Source: Odobenus rosmarus divergens (taxonomy: Eukaryota > Chordata > Mammalia > Carnivora > Odobenidae). Taken from it: a stretch of 64,000 bases of DNA. Shown piece by piece: positions 37,601-49,926 of the stretch. The stretch covers positions 3,379,075-3,443,074 of the forward strand of contig NW_004450465.1 of assembly GCF_000321225.1 (NCBI RefSeq), read 5' to 3'. The translations under genes and the position numbers were made by a program. The notes under the pieces are model-generated. The model ran no database searches, was not told the DNA's origin, and saw nothing but the letters and a program-made list of their open reading frames with translations. Numbering within the stretch: the stretch's first letter is position 1; the number at the start of each line of letters is the position of its first letter.

Positions 37601-38671
37601 ATTTTAGACTCTTATGTTTTCATTTGTATTTGCTTCTCTGTACTTTTTATTTCTTCTTTAATTTCCTGGTTAAACCATTCATTCTTTTTAGTAAGATGTC
37701 CTTAACCTCCATGTATTCGTGTTCTTTCCAAATTTTTTCTTGTGGTTGACTTTAAGTTTCATAGTGTTGGGGTCTGAAAATATGCATGGTATGATCTCAA
37801 TCTTTTTGTACTTGTTGAGGGCTGATTTGTGACCCAGTATGTAATCTATTCTAGAGAATGTTCCATGTGCACTCAAAAAGAATGTGTATTCTGCTGCTTT
37901 AGGATGGAATGTTCTGAATATATCTGTTAAATCCATCCAGTCCAGTGTGTCATTCAAAGCCATTGTTTCCATGTTGATTCTGCTGAGATGATCTGTCCAT
38001 TGCTATAAGTGGGTTGTTAAAATCCCTTACTATTATATTATTATCATGAGTTTCTTTATGTTTGTTTTTAAATGATTTATATATTTGGGTGCTCCCAAGT
38101 TGGGGGCATAAATATTTACGATTGCTGGATCTTCTTGATGGATAGACCCCTTAGTTATGATATAATGCCCTTCTTCATCTCTTGTTACAGTCTTTGTTTT
38201 AAAATCTGGTTTGTCTGATATAAGTATGGTTATTCTGGCTTTCTTTTGATGTCCATTTTTATGTCTATCCCCTCACTTTCTTTCTTTTTTTTTTTCTAAA
38301 GATTTATTTATTTGAGAGAGAGAAAGTATGAGTGGGGGGAGGGGCAGAGGGAGAGAATGAGGGGGGTGAAGGAGAAGCAGACTCCCCACTGAGCAGGGAG
38401 CCTGATGCAGGGCTCGAGCCCAGGACCTGGAGATCCTGACCTGAGCCAAAGTCAGATGCTTAATCAACTGAGCCACCCAGGGGCTCCTCCATCCCATCAC
38501 TTTCAATCTGGAGGTGTCTTTAGGTCTAAAATGAGTCTTTTGTAGGCAGCATATAGATGGACCTTGTTTTGTTTTTTTTTTTAAACATTCAGATACCCTA
38601 TATCTTTTGATTGGAGCATCTAGTCCATTTACATTCAGAGTGATTATTGAAGGATACGAATTCAGTGCCAC
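34690..38671 (-). pseudogene. LINE-1 ORF2 (endonuclease/reverse transcriptase), broken
   Basis: The frame starts at 38671 with MALNSYPSIITLNVNGLDAP, the usual start of L1 ORF2p, and stops making sense where the SINEC is inserted. Endonuclease residues follow at 37688-37972 (SRIDYILGHKSALNKYKK, with SDPN where an SDH motif is expected). Reverse-transcriptase motifs are in separate frames: [14 protein letters not shown] at 36559-36855 and [13 protein letters not shown] at 36295-36504. The C-terminal part (WKEPRFLTTDEWIKKRWY) is at 34696-35019. Several stops and frameshifts, plus the SINE, make it non-functional. Confidence 0.93.
38281..38490 (-). repeat. SINEC nested in LINE-1 ORF2
   Basis: Complete SINE in the same orientation as the L1. 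Target-site duplications are ATCCCCTCACTTTC (38267-38280) and ATCCCATCACTTTC (38491-38504). The 132-codon minus frame starting at 38671 is ORF2 followed by read-through into this SINE. Confidence 0.93.
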
Positions 38672-38689
38672 TGTGTTACCTGTAAAGTT

Positions 38690-39678
38690 GGTGTTTCTGG
38701 TAATGTTCTCTGTTCCTTTATAGTCTTTGTTGCTTTTGGTCTTTCTTTACCACTCAAAGAGACCCCTTAATATTTCTTGCAGGGCTGGCTTGGTGGTAAC
38801 AAAATCCTTTAGTTTTTGTCTGGGGAAACTCTTTATCTCTCCTTCTATTCTGAAAAACAATCTTGTTGGATAAAGTATTCTTGGCTGCATATTTTTCCCA
38901 TACAGCATGTTGAATATATCCTACTGCTCTCTTCTGGCCTGCCAAGTTTCTGTGGACCAAACTGCTGCAAACCTGATATGTCTTCCTTTGTAGGTTAAGG
39001 CCTTTTTTTTTTTTTCTCTTGCTGCTTTCAGGATTCTTTCCTTGTCTGTGGATTTTGTGAATTTGACTATGATATGCCTTGGCAATGGCTGGCTTTGTTG
39101 AATTTCATGTGAGTTCTCTGTGTTTCCTGGATTTTGATAGCTGTGTCCTTCCCCAGATTAGGGAAGTTTTCAGCTGTAATTTGTTTCAGTAACCCTCTAC
39201 AACTTTTTCTCTGTCTTCATCTTCTGGGACTCCTATGATACGAATGTTATTCCATTTTAATGAGTCACTGATTTCCTAAGTTCACTAAGTTCCTAAGTTC
39301 ACTAAGTCTACCTTCATGATCCATTACCTTTGTTTCCCTCTTCTTTTCAGCTTCATTATTTGCCATAATTTTATCTTCTATACCACTGATTCATTCCTCT
39401 GATACATCCATCCTTGTTGTTATGAAATCCATTCAGGTATGCATCATTTGTAGCATTTTTAATTTTGACTTGAGTATATTTTAGTTCTTTCATTTCTGCA
39501 GTAAGGGATTTTTTATATCTTGTTTGCAATTTTCTCCAAGTCCAGGTGGTATCCTTATAATTGATGTTTTAAATTCTAGTTCAGACATCTTACTTATATC
39601 TTTATTGATATTGGCCTTCATTTCTTCCTGTTCTTTCTTTTGGGGTGAATTCCTCTGTCTTGTCATTTTGGAGATCAA
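38690..39678 (-). pseudogene. LINE-1 ORF1 (RNA-binding protein), broken
   Basis: The N-terminal part is at 39490-39678 (TRQRNSPQKKEQEEM and SELEFKTSIIRI), typical of L1 ORF1p. The C-terminal RNA-binding part is at 38754-38960 (FCYHQASPARNIKGSL). The middle is interrupted by stops and frameshifts. Confidence 0.85.
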
Positions 39679-42600
39679 ATAAATAAATAAAGCAAAGTAA
39701 AATTAAAATTAAAAAATTAAAGAAAAAATAAATGAATAAAGGAAGCTAGATCCTTGATGTGGTTTGGTCTGCTTGTTAAGAGAAGCTTGATAGAAAAAAA
39801 GAAAAAGAAGGATAAAAATTTTAAAAAATAAAATAAAATAATAAAATTTAAAAATTGCTCTTTTTATATACAAAAACAAAAACAACAAAAAAATCAACCA
39901 AACAAAAAAACCCAAAGGAAGCTAGATCCTGTTTCCCTTAGAGCTGAAGCTTTGTAGCACTCCATGATCAGTAGACTTAGTGTGTACAAGGGGTTTGTGC
40001 TGGTCTTCTAGGAGAGGGGCCTGCTGCTCTGATTTTCAGGTGGACTTGCCCTAGTGGAGATGCGTCTGCAGGACGCAGAGGGCGTGGCTTGGTGTAGCGG
40101 CTCCATTCCCCACTTGGTGGCACAGGTTACCTCCCTGAGGTGGATCAGTGCTGGTGGGCAAGGGGTGAAAATGGCTTGCCTTGCTTTCTTGTCTCCAGAA
40201 TGGGAAGTTCATGCCCTCCACTCTTCAAGAAGCCTTCAAAGATGTGCAAACAATCTTGTGTCCCCAGCTTCCAGATCCCTACCTTCACCCTGTCCTTATA
40301 TGAGCTGTCCACCTGCCAGGTGGCACAGAACTCCTGTGTTTTATCTCAGGCATGGCTGGATTTTGATACCCCACACTTCAGAGACCCCCCATGGCGTGGA
40401 CCTGTGCTGATCCTCTGGGGGAGGGTCTTGCAGTGCTGTGGCCATGTTGGCTTGTTCCAGAAAATAGTTGTGCAACTGTACAGTGGTTCAGAGTTTATGG
40501 GAATTGCAACACACAACCAGCACCAGGGTTTGCTGCCCTCAGTGGGAGTCTTTGTTCCTATGCTAGTGAACAGGGCAGCTCAAGGTCACCCACAGAGTCT
40601 TTTGTCCATGGAAAGGCCAACTCTCCTCTATCAGATGCTCTCCCAACAGGGGAGCTGCTTCTCCCTGAGCAACCCAGTGGATCCTTAGACTGTGTTGCCT
40701 CCTCCTGAGGCTCCACCTTGCTTCCCCATCAGAGCTCCATCAGGTGCAACCCTGGCTATAGCACTGACCTCTGAAACTTCAGACTCTGTGCTCTGTTTAC
40801 AAAGAAGTGGTGGTATTGAAACCCTCTTTTTTTCCCAGTCAATGGTTTTGGAGAATAGTTTTCTTGTGCAGTCCCCTGCATGTATTTTCACTGCCCCCTA
40901 CCACTCTTTCTCTTTCTCTCCCTACTCTCTCTCTGATCAGGGCTCCCTTCCTTCCACAGTGCCCATGGCTCCTATCTCCCACAAATCAACTCTCCACAGT
41001 TCCTACCTTCCACAGGTCATCTTTTTTTTTTCTTCTGTTTGTAGACATGCAGCTTTGTTCTCTAAGACTTACGATTGAGTTCTTGGGTGTTCAGAATGAT
41101 TTGATGTTTATCTAGCTGTGTTTGAGGGAGGAGGCAAGCTTAAGGTCACCCTACTTCTCCACCATCTTAACCCTAAATGTCTTGTGTGCCAAGTCTTATG
41201 TGTCACTAGGGGGTGTCCCTCCCAGGCCATGGATCACCCTGTATCCTTCTGCAGTACTTACTTATTGGCTACATTTCCGGGAACCAGTAACAGATATAGA
41301 GCCCTGAATTTCCAATTGACTTTCATATTCTTAAGGTGTTGGGGAGGAGACCAAGTGGGACTGTCTCCATGGTGCCTTCTTAACCCATAGAGGCTAATGC
41401 CTTGTTAGGGAGGGGGACCAGGACACTTACTGCCCAGTGGCAGTTCAGTATTTGGCTGGAATGGGAAATTATAGAGGATCAGAGGCTCTGGTTCTCCTAA
41501 TTGCTTTGGTGATGGCCTCCACCATTTTATTCATACAGTCTTGGGGACTCCTTGTCTACTGGGTGGATGGAACGTCACTCCCACAGACGGAGGTGAGAAG
41601 GACACAGAGTTATTTGCCAAGGAAGTCTAAATGTTTACACCTGGTTGACATCTGAAGCCCTTGGAACACCAACTTTGCATACTCATCTTAACAAACTTTA
41701 AGTAAACAGCACTTTTTAGGTGAACAAGAAAGATGAGACAAGGAAGACTGGCTTTGTCCTATTCCATGTCCTATTCCAAGACTTTCCTTTAGGAAGGAAA
41801 CTTCTTAGAAAGGAAGGAAGCAGATAGCAGATGTTTGGATGTCTGTATGACTAGATATCTCAGTACTTTTCAATTTACCATAAAAATAAACCGTTTGGGT
41901 GATAGTAACTGAACATGTTAGATTACATATTTGTGTAGGTCTAATAGCTTTGCCATTGAAATCAAATTAAAATCCGTTCTGTATTTTACAAGGGGAAAGA
42001 GTTAAAAACCTATTCTGATCTATTTCTGAAATGGTTAAAGCATTGCCCTGGACCATAAAACCAGAACCGTGGCTTGGAAACAATCTTTCAGATGTTATCT
42101 GAAAATCTTCAAAACAAAATGCAAGTGTGGCCATATTTTTTTTTTAGCTGATTTGCCATACATGTATTTTAGGTGTCTGTCTGATTGCGCTCAGATGTGG
42201 GTAAGCAGCGGGGAGGAAAAAATAATGTTTCTTTACTCTGTGGATAAAAAGACTTCAAATTACGTGCATCTCACATACTTTGGTAATCTGCCCCACATTC
42301 TGCACCATGATGTGGGCTAGATACTGCTAATTTGGTGTTTATTTCTTTGGGGGAAAACAAGCTTTGAAGAGAATGCTCTTACAGATAGGTGGCAATTTCT
42401 GAGCTATGCAAAGAGAAATTGTGATGACTCTCAATGAAGACCTCAAGGAGATTTAATCACAGTTATGGTGGCTACCCTTATGAGTAATTGATTTTGGGAA
42501 TCCCAAATTATGCCTTCCCTGGCCATTATTGACACATCAATCTTCACTGTCATTTTTTTCTTTTTTTCTGCTGAAAGCAACCAAACGAGGAGGTACCAGG

Positions 42601-42949
42601 TAAGCACCAAAGAGCTAAGCGAGGACTTTCAAATATTCATACTAGTCTTTTTAAGGAAGTTTAGAGAGGGGGACCATATTCTGAGAACACTGAAGTCTAA
42701 CATTTTATCTTCAAATGTAATTATAGTTTGTTCTTGATGCCATACGTAGGTCCATACATGATAATTTATACATTCTATTTTAATACTATTTTCCTCTCAT
42801 TTTCTTTTTCATTTATCCCTTTCACCCACAATCACCTCCTACCCCCTAAATCCAGGTTGATAACTTAGTGTGTGTCTTCTCATATTTTTTATCTGCTCAT
42901 AGAATCAAATATAACATATACACATCAATGTAAATACACAGTACACACA

Positions 42950-43510
42950 CATATGTGAATACGTTATATATGTATATTACATACATGTAAAAGCAAACAC
43001 ATACATACGCCTTTAGTTTTTGTCTTTTATTTTGCAAAAATAGGATCATTTAATACATACTTCACTGAATCTGGCTTTACTCACTCAACATTCCTTGTGG
43101 AAATTTCTTTAAATCAAGTAGTTACCTTCCGAAGTCTTTCTCTCTGTCCTTTTTTTTTTTAAATGACTGCACAAAGTTTCATGATATGGATATACCACAG
43201 TTAACTCAATAATTCCCTATAAGTGGGCTTTTTCCCCATGTATTTCCATGGCAATAAATGAACGAATATATATATATGTGTGTATATATATATTTAATGA
43301 TATAATGATCTCATATATATAATGATAAATGTATAGATACATGTATATAATGATAAATAATGTTTTCTTCTGGGCTAGGATGTGATTGCTGGTTTGGAGT
43401 CTTCAAATATTTTTAATTTTAGTAAGTGTTGTAAGATTGCTTTCCAAAAAAGCATGTTTTAATTCACATTTTTACCTCATTAGTTCACATTTGAGTAAAT
43501 ACAAGGTTCT
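42950..43510 (-). repeat. Old LINE-1 3' fragment with TA/CA-rich simple repeats
   Basis: 'gatatggatataccacagtt', 'ctataagtgggctttttccc' and 'aggatgtgattgctggtttg' follow the antisense L1M pattern ('accagtcccctattgatgga ... ggaattgctgggtca'). Interrupted by AT and CA repeats near 42.9-43.0 and 43.27-43.33 kb. Confidence 0.55.
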
Positions 43511-43522
43511 AAATACTTGCTA

Positions 43523-43708
43523 TTCAGTGTGTGACCCATGATGGACCAAAAGCCTTGGCATCATCACCTGGGAGTTTGTTAGAAATGTAGCATCTTAGTC
43601 CTATTCAAGATTTATTGAATCAGAATCCACATCTTAATAATATCCCCAGATGATTCATACATACTTTACTACCTGAAAATCACAGTTTCAAATCATTTGC
43701 AATCTGTG
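43523..43708 (+). repeat. MER5A-like hAT element; source of a nearby copy
   Basis: 'ggcatcatcacctgggagtt' and 'tgttagaaatgtagcatctt' with 'attgaatcagaatccacatc' match the MER5A/MER20 pattern. Positions 43574-43708 recur at 49792-49926 with only two differences. Confidence 0.75.
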
Positions 43709-45302
43709 TTAAATTGGAAGGGGGTATATTTACAAATATCTTCTCTGGAAAGATAATTAAGAAATTAGTAATAGTAGTTAACTCTGGGGGTAGCCCTCTG
43801 GGACTGACAGATAGGACTGGGATGGAAACTTGCTTTTCACCCCATATTTGTGTAACCGTTGAACTTCTCTATTGCTTGTATTATCTATTTGGACAAATTT
43901 TAAGAGCAACTTCTTGCAAATATAGCAATTACTTTCCACCCTCAAATATCTAAGGAGATGGCAGCTCTGTGGGCTCCATGGGCACTCTGCACACACTACA
44001 GCTGACTTTGTTGTGCTAGTTAAACCAGAGTATTCTGGTTTAAGAAGTGTGGTGGGAAAGGAAAATTCTCCAAGCCACATCGCTTGCTTTTTGAGGATAT
44101 GAGAATGTAATGATGTCACTGGGGGTTTATCTGCCAAGGGAGCATTTGACAGAGCAGGCAGAGTGAGTCACTGTCATAAAGGACCTTCAGGCTTTTCCTG
44201 CAAATTCCCACAGTTAGAACTGTGATCATCATCCCAGTGTTAAGTTTGCAATAATATCTGATTTCCCAATACCAGAACACTGCATTAAAAATGTTACAAC
44301 TGATTCAACTTCCTGAGATACTAGAGTTTTCAGGTTTCTTGTGAATCAGAGAGCTGACAAGCAGGTGTGGAAAATAAAAGTTTCAGGGTCTATACTGGAT
44401 CTGCTGACACCCAGAGGGGAGAGTTTGTAGATGGGTAGGCAGCTCCACTTCCCAAGTTTGGGCATGGAACATGCCCACCACCTGATGGTTCCTGGAAATC
44501 TTCCTGGGACAAGAATCCGTCTCTACCTCAGTGATCCATTGTATATACAACTGACTCTTAGAAAACATTTCACACAGGAAAAACTTAAAATATGTGGAAG
44601 TTCTACACAGGCTCTGAAGGTTAAAATACAGAAATCTTTTAAATCTGGTTTCTCCAGGTGTCACTACCTTATCGGTCTAAATGACTTTACATTACAAACA
44701 ATAATTTAAACTTCTCTGGCCCCTGAACCTACCCACTCTCTCAGGATCAGCCTCCTGAAAAATGTTGCCCAAGTATTTGGGGGAGTCTTTGGGAAGATTG
44801 AGATGGTTCTTACATGAGCTTACAAACATATGAGGCTGCTCAGCAAAGAATCTGCCATTTCTTACTTTTCAACAGCTTTGCCTCTTTCCTCTGGGCATCA
44901 CCACCCCTGCCAGGAATCTTCTTCCTCTGCAGAATATCTTTCCTCTAAGGGACATCTGTCTCCAGCTGCATCTGGGACACTGGAGTCCTAGGGTGTGTGT
45001 GGAGAGTGGGGGAGGGGATTGATGCTGCATGGCGTTCTGGGCAGGAGGAAAAAACTTTGTCTTCTTTTAGGGTCATTCTCTTTTAGAGGCTCCGTGTCAG
45101 GGTTTTAGTGAAACAGCTCTTTTAACATTTGCTGTCTCAAGTGTGGGAATGGAGATCTGTTGTATCCTGTGCAGGAAACAGCAACACGCATTGCCTCACA
45201 GGAAAGTTGAAGGGGAGGAGAGTGTTCTCCTTTCACAGGTCCCATGATGCTCCAGAACTGCTGCCCATGTGCAGCTCGGCTGTGAGGTTGTTCGGTGCTG
45301 GC

Positions 45303-45328
45303 GGGTGGGTGGGGGGACGGAGATGGGG
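45303..45328 (+). other. G-rich tract with quadruplex potential
   Basis: GGGTGGGTGGGGGG followed by GGGG eight bases later gives four G-runs, within a longer G-rich stretch of about 100 bp. No promoter or gene is recognised next to it. Confidence 0.5.
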
Positions 45329-47489
45329 AGCCGGAGGATGGGAGGAGAACAAGGGGAGTGCCTTCACCCAGAGCACCCTTAGAATCAGTAACAAGGTTTT
45401 CAAGAGATATATTTATTTTTGTAAGTATTATTTCCCCAAAGAATAAGGGAGATGTGATGGTAGCAATAAAAGGGACAGGGTGGGAATGGGAAATACATCT
45501 TCTTACCATGTTCTTCTGTCTCTGGGGATTTCTGTGAGAAGGGAGAACCTCATAAAGTGAGTCCATAGCCAGTTTGGAAATAGATCCACCAGCTGTGGTT
45601 TCCAGAACAATAGTTTGATCACAACTGATATGTGAGCTGCTAGTAATCACAACTTCAGTGGCCTTGCCTTAGTCATAGTCACAGGGGGAAGGATGACTAC
45701 AGGAAGTTGTGCTGACGTTTCCATTTCAACTTAGCCTTGCAGGTAAAATTGAGAGTTAGGTAGAAGCTGAATTGCTAGACAACCACCTAATGCAAAGGAA
45801 CATGTGTGCGATATGTTCATGTGCTTATTCTTAGACTTGTCCTAGGCTACCACTTCCAGGCTTCTTCAAGGCTTAGCCTCATCCCATGTATGTGTGCAAT
45901 ATCTCTCTTCTACCCATCCATGTCTAGCACAGGTGGGAGATGCAAGCAATAAGACAACAGGTTGTAGAGGGGGTTGTGCCCTGGTCTTGGTTGAGCTGTG
46001 CACCCCTGGCCTCCTGGTCGGGTGCTCAAATGCTTGGAAGCTCAGGAGTTGCATGACAGCTGGAGAACCCTGGCCACAGATTGCTTTCCTTCTTTAGTTT
46101 TTTTTTTTTCATTCACATGGTTTGAGTGTCCAAGTATGCTGAGTGAAGCCACACCAAGTCTGCTGTAGATGATTGGGCAGTTTGTACACTGCAAAAATGC
46201 AACCAGTTGAGAGGAGAATGGGGGCTGAACTCTATTCCCCGATCTGCTGTGCTCTGCCACGTACTGTGTGAGTCTGAAGGAAGGGATTTCTCCCAGAGGT
46301 GCCTCATGGGGAGTCACACAAGGGTGCTGTATGAGCTAGTTGTGGCTCTGTACCCATGGTTTAAACTGTGAAGCATCGGGTTTGGTGGCCTCTACTCTTG
46401 CTGCCACAACCACCCTGTGACTTGCTTGGAATGACCCACTTTGGGAAACCTGACAATGGAAAGAGGATAGGCAATGGGCCACATATAAGGCCCACAAATA
46501 TAATCACTTGGTTTATGCAGAGCTGGCTCACCCAGTGTTTTCAAATACCCGAATGAGTTGTCCACATTTCCAATTGAAGGGATTTTGCATACAGATCCGA
46601 GTTTCAGGCTTCCTACAGTCCTGCTGGGTAACACTTAGTAGCAGCCAGTTAATGTATGACAGTCCTCACCGTGCACGCCCTGTGGCCTCACTGCCATTGA
46701 TAATGAAGGTTAATTGTGTTTGTCACCGCATATGTGTTCTGTTTTTTTATAGCAGAATTAAAAGTGAAATCTACCCTGTGCCTTTTTAAAAGTGTGAAAA
46801 TTAAAGATAGACTGAGAAGCCATGTTTTTAAGAAATCTGACCCACTACCACATTTTTCAAATGTCTGTCAAGTCCATCTAACATTGTGTTTGCAGCCTGT
46901 GTTCTCATGTCAGATTGTCCCAGAATCACGCAGTCAAGGAAACTGTAGAAGTTCAGTTAGAGCACGGGCTCCTTCATTTGTCCATTAAATTAAGCTATGA
47001 CTGACAGAAGAACCTTGATTTATCATGATGCCTCTAGAGGGTTTAGCAGGGGAAGAGTGTTCTGGAGGCTCATCTGTCTCACTGTCCTCTGTCTAAAGTA
47101 TTTGTCAAGAGAAAGGGTTTAGTCCCTTCCCACTGAGCAGAGGGGGGCTAGATAGTGAGTGGACCACATGCATTAGGTCAAGCGTCAAATAGAGAGATGT
47201 TGTGATCAGATTTATGAAAATCTGAATAAGGGGGAGGAAGGACAGTGAAATTAGCAACACAGGCAAGGCAAGCCAGGATGCCACAAAAAGTCAGGTATGT
47301 AGGTCAATGGAGTCATCTTTCATAAGCCAAGATTGCTGATGGCAAAATTCTGTCAGTAGGGAGGCAATGCTCCAGGGGCAGAGGGTTCAAGAGACCAATC
47401 CTTAGCTGAGGGGAGCTCCTGGGGACTTAAACACATGGCTCTACCTTATGATGCCTCTACCTGACCCACCGTTGGAGGATTAAGGGTAA

Positions 47490-47710
47490 AGACTTTGGAG
47501 GCAGATCCCTTCCCTCCCTGGTAGGAATCCTGGCCCCTTAGCAGCCATGTGGGTTAGGTGAGCTCCTTAACCTTTCACACCTCAGCAATGAGAATAGCAA
47601 CATACCTACATTACGAGTTGTCGCTAGATGAGAATTAAATGAGTTAATTCTTAGAAAGTGCTTAGAATAGTGGCTGGCACAGGTCAAATACCCAAGAAGT
47701 ATTTATTACT
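47490..47710 (+). repeat. MIR SINE
   Basis: 'ttcacacctcagcaatgaga', 'gagaattaaatgagttaatt' and 'agtgcttagaatagtggctg' give a nearly full-length MIR. Confidence 0.8.
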
Positions 47711-48884
47711 ACCTGCTTGCTACCTTAGGAAAATGCCATGTTTAGAAATATGGTTATCAGCTTGGAGGAAATTGCTCTCTGCAAGAAATAACAGCAGCAT
47801 AGTTTTACAATTGGCACCTTAGCATCATACAAGAACTTTCCAAACAATCCTACTGGCAGGATGGGTAAACCTTGTGAAGGGCAGCTAAATTCAGGAAGAA
47901 AATTGTAACTGTCTATAGTCTCCTGTAGCATGAGAAAGCTAAGTGATGTCTCCCAATGCACTCTTCCTATAGACACTCTTGCAAGGAGCCTGGTGGCAAA
48001 GGCCCTCCTTGATTTACAGGGACTATAACATGAGATGGGCTAAAACAGTGAAACTAGTGGGAGAGGAGCAAGCCCTCAGCCTTCGAGTGCATAGTGAGGT
48101 CTGCCGCGTGCGAGAAGGATGTTGTGGTTTCAGCCTGGTTTGTGGGGGCACAGCAAGGTGAGGCTGTTTCAGACAGTGCTCAGTGTCGCTGTCTCCTTGT
48201 GGTTAATGTGAAGTGAGCAAAGACACAACAGCATTTGCTTGGAGCTCAAGTGCTCAAGGCGCTGCTTCGAGCCCAGGGTGGCCCTTTGGGGGCTTTAAAC
48301 TGCAACCACGAGACTCTAGTGACATGTCTTTCCAGATTTGTTTTGACACAGGCTTAAAAACAAAATTTCACTCTGTTCTTATGCTACGAATCTGAGAGTG
48401 AATGTGCTCATCGATTTGTTTACCCCTAGATCAACAGAATCTTTGGTGACGCCTCTAGTAACAGAGGATGCCCTCCTAAGTCTGTGTCAGGGAAGATGAG
48501 AACTATTGCAGGCTGAAGGAGCTACTCCAACAGGCAACATAAATTCATTATTAAGTCAAATATGACAGTAAAATAGAAGAGACAGGCTAAGTTGCAAAGA
48601 TGTTGGGGCATGGTTAGGGCCCTTTGTTTAGATAAGATGGGTAAGGTGTGGTGGAGGGGCTTAGACGGCACCCAGACTGTGGGGTCTGCTGGGCCGACCT
48701 GTTCAGGGTTATGTTAGTCTACAGATCCTCAAAGGAGCTGATTACAATAAAATTCTTGGTTCTCCTTAGCTTCCATGAGTCAGTCAGCCTCCAGGGGTTG
48801 TACCCTGATGTCACTCAGCCTGTCTTCTCCAGAACTGCAGGGAGCCATTTGGGGAGGAGGAAAGTGACCTTCTTACCACCTCCA

Positions 48885-48889
48885 TACAC

Positions 48890-48930
<41 letters not shown>

Positions 48931-48932
48931 AA
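48885..48932. repeat. (CT)n(CA)n microsatellite
   Basis: About 24 bp of CT followed by about 20 bp of CA. Confidence 0.97.
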
Positions 48933-49791
48933 TAATCCTCAAAAGATGAAATCAATTCTCTCAACAGATCTAGTGTAAGGGGTGAAAAAGATTACAGGAA
49001 CATCTTTACTCTAAAAGATGTTCTCACCTTTTAGAATTTCTGGTAAAAGGAGACATCCCTCTTCATTCATTACTTCATTCCATATTTATTATTTAGTAAG
49101 TATCAGAGGCTATGTTGAATGAAGCTGTATGAAGGTGAGTGTGAGAAAAAGATGATGAGATTTATTATTATTATAATATTATTTATAAAAGATTATAAAT
49201 AATATTCTAAGAGATGTGTAATTTGATAGCAAGGGGTCAGATGGAACTTTTGTTAAGCAAAAGTGTGACATGCTTAAGCAGAGTTTCAGGAAGATTATTT
49301 TGGAAGTAGTGCAGAGTCTGGATTAGGGTAGAAAAAGGGAAGATGTAGAAGATACAGAAAGTAGGGGAACAACTGAGAGCTATTCAAGAGCCTAGAAGAA
49401 AGATTTTGAGGGATCTTGAAACAGGTTGGGGACTGTGGGAACTGAAAGGGGAGGACAGCTGTAAGTGATATTTACATGGAGTAATAGGACTCTGGTGTGG
49501 AGGCGGAGAGACAACCAGGAGGCAAGGACTAGGGCCAGGTTCTGAGTGTCAGAGACCAGGAGAACAGCAGGTGTTGCCATTAATGGAGAATCAGAAGTAA
49601 GAAGGAGGAGCTCTTCTCAAAGAACCTCAGAGATGGATGGGGCATCCTGCCAAACGCCCCATCCAAAGTTTGTATCTCATCTGCTTCCATTGTAATCCTC
49701 CCTTAGGGAGTCTTTGGCCGACTTGGACAGGGTAACAGCTAAGTGGCTGCAGTATGGTATTGGACTCTATGGGTAGAGCTTCTAGTGCAAG

Positions 49792-49926
49792 GTTTGTTAG
49801 AAATGTAGCATCTTAGTCCTACTCAAGATTTATTGAATCAGAATCCACATCTTAATAATATCCCCAGATAATTCATACATACTTTACTACCTGAAAATCA
49901 CAGTTTCAAATCATTTGCAATCTGTG
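49792..49926 (+). repeat. Recent copy of 43574-43708
   Basis: 135 bp, no gaps, with two differences (t/c in 'ctattcaag'/'ctactcaag' and g/a in 'cagatgatt'/'cagataatt'). The copy starts inside the MER5A-like element and runs past its end, so it was copied from that locus and is not an independent transposition. 'gcaatctg' is repeated in tandem at the right junction (49917 and 49926). Confidence 0.95.

Larger units (their letters stand above)
34352..41181 (-). mobile_element. Nearly full-length LINE-1, inactive
   Basis: A 6.8-kb L1 in reverse orientation, with the A-tail side on the left and the 5' UTR on the right. Target-site duplications TTGTGTACCAAGTCTT (34336-34351) and TTGTGTGCCAAGTCTT (41182-41197) bound it and differ at one base. 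ORF1 and ORF2 are recognisable but broken by stops and frameshifts. A SINEC is nested near the start of ORF2. The 3' UTR is about 34352-34690 and the 5' UTR about 39680-41181. It is a carnivore L1 judging by the 3' end ('aattcttgttagttaacata'). Confidence 0.93.

Noticed and set aside
40140..40688. 182-codon plus-strand frame as a host gene
   Set aside because: It lies entirely within the LINE-1 5' UTR in antisense, so it is not a separate host gene; kept only as a low-weight observation.
45105..45650. 181-codon minus-strand frame
   Set aside because: Long for the region but overlaps frames on the other strand in a G-rich tract, with low-complexity Ser/Pro composition and no recognisable domain or gene context.
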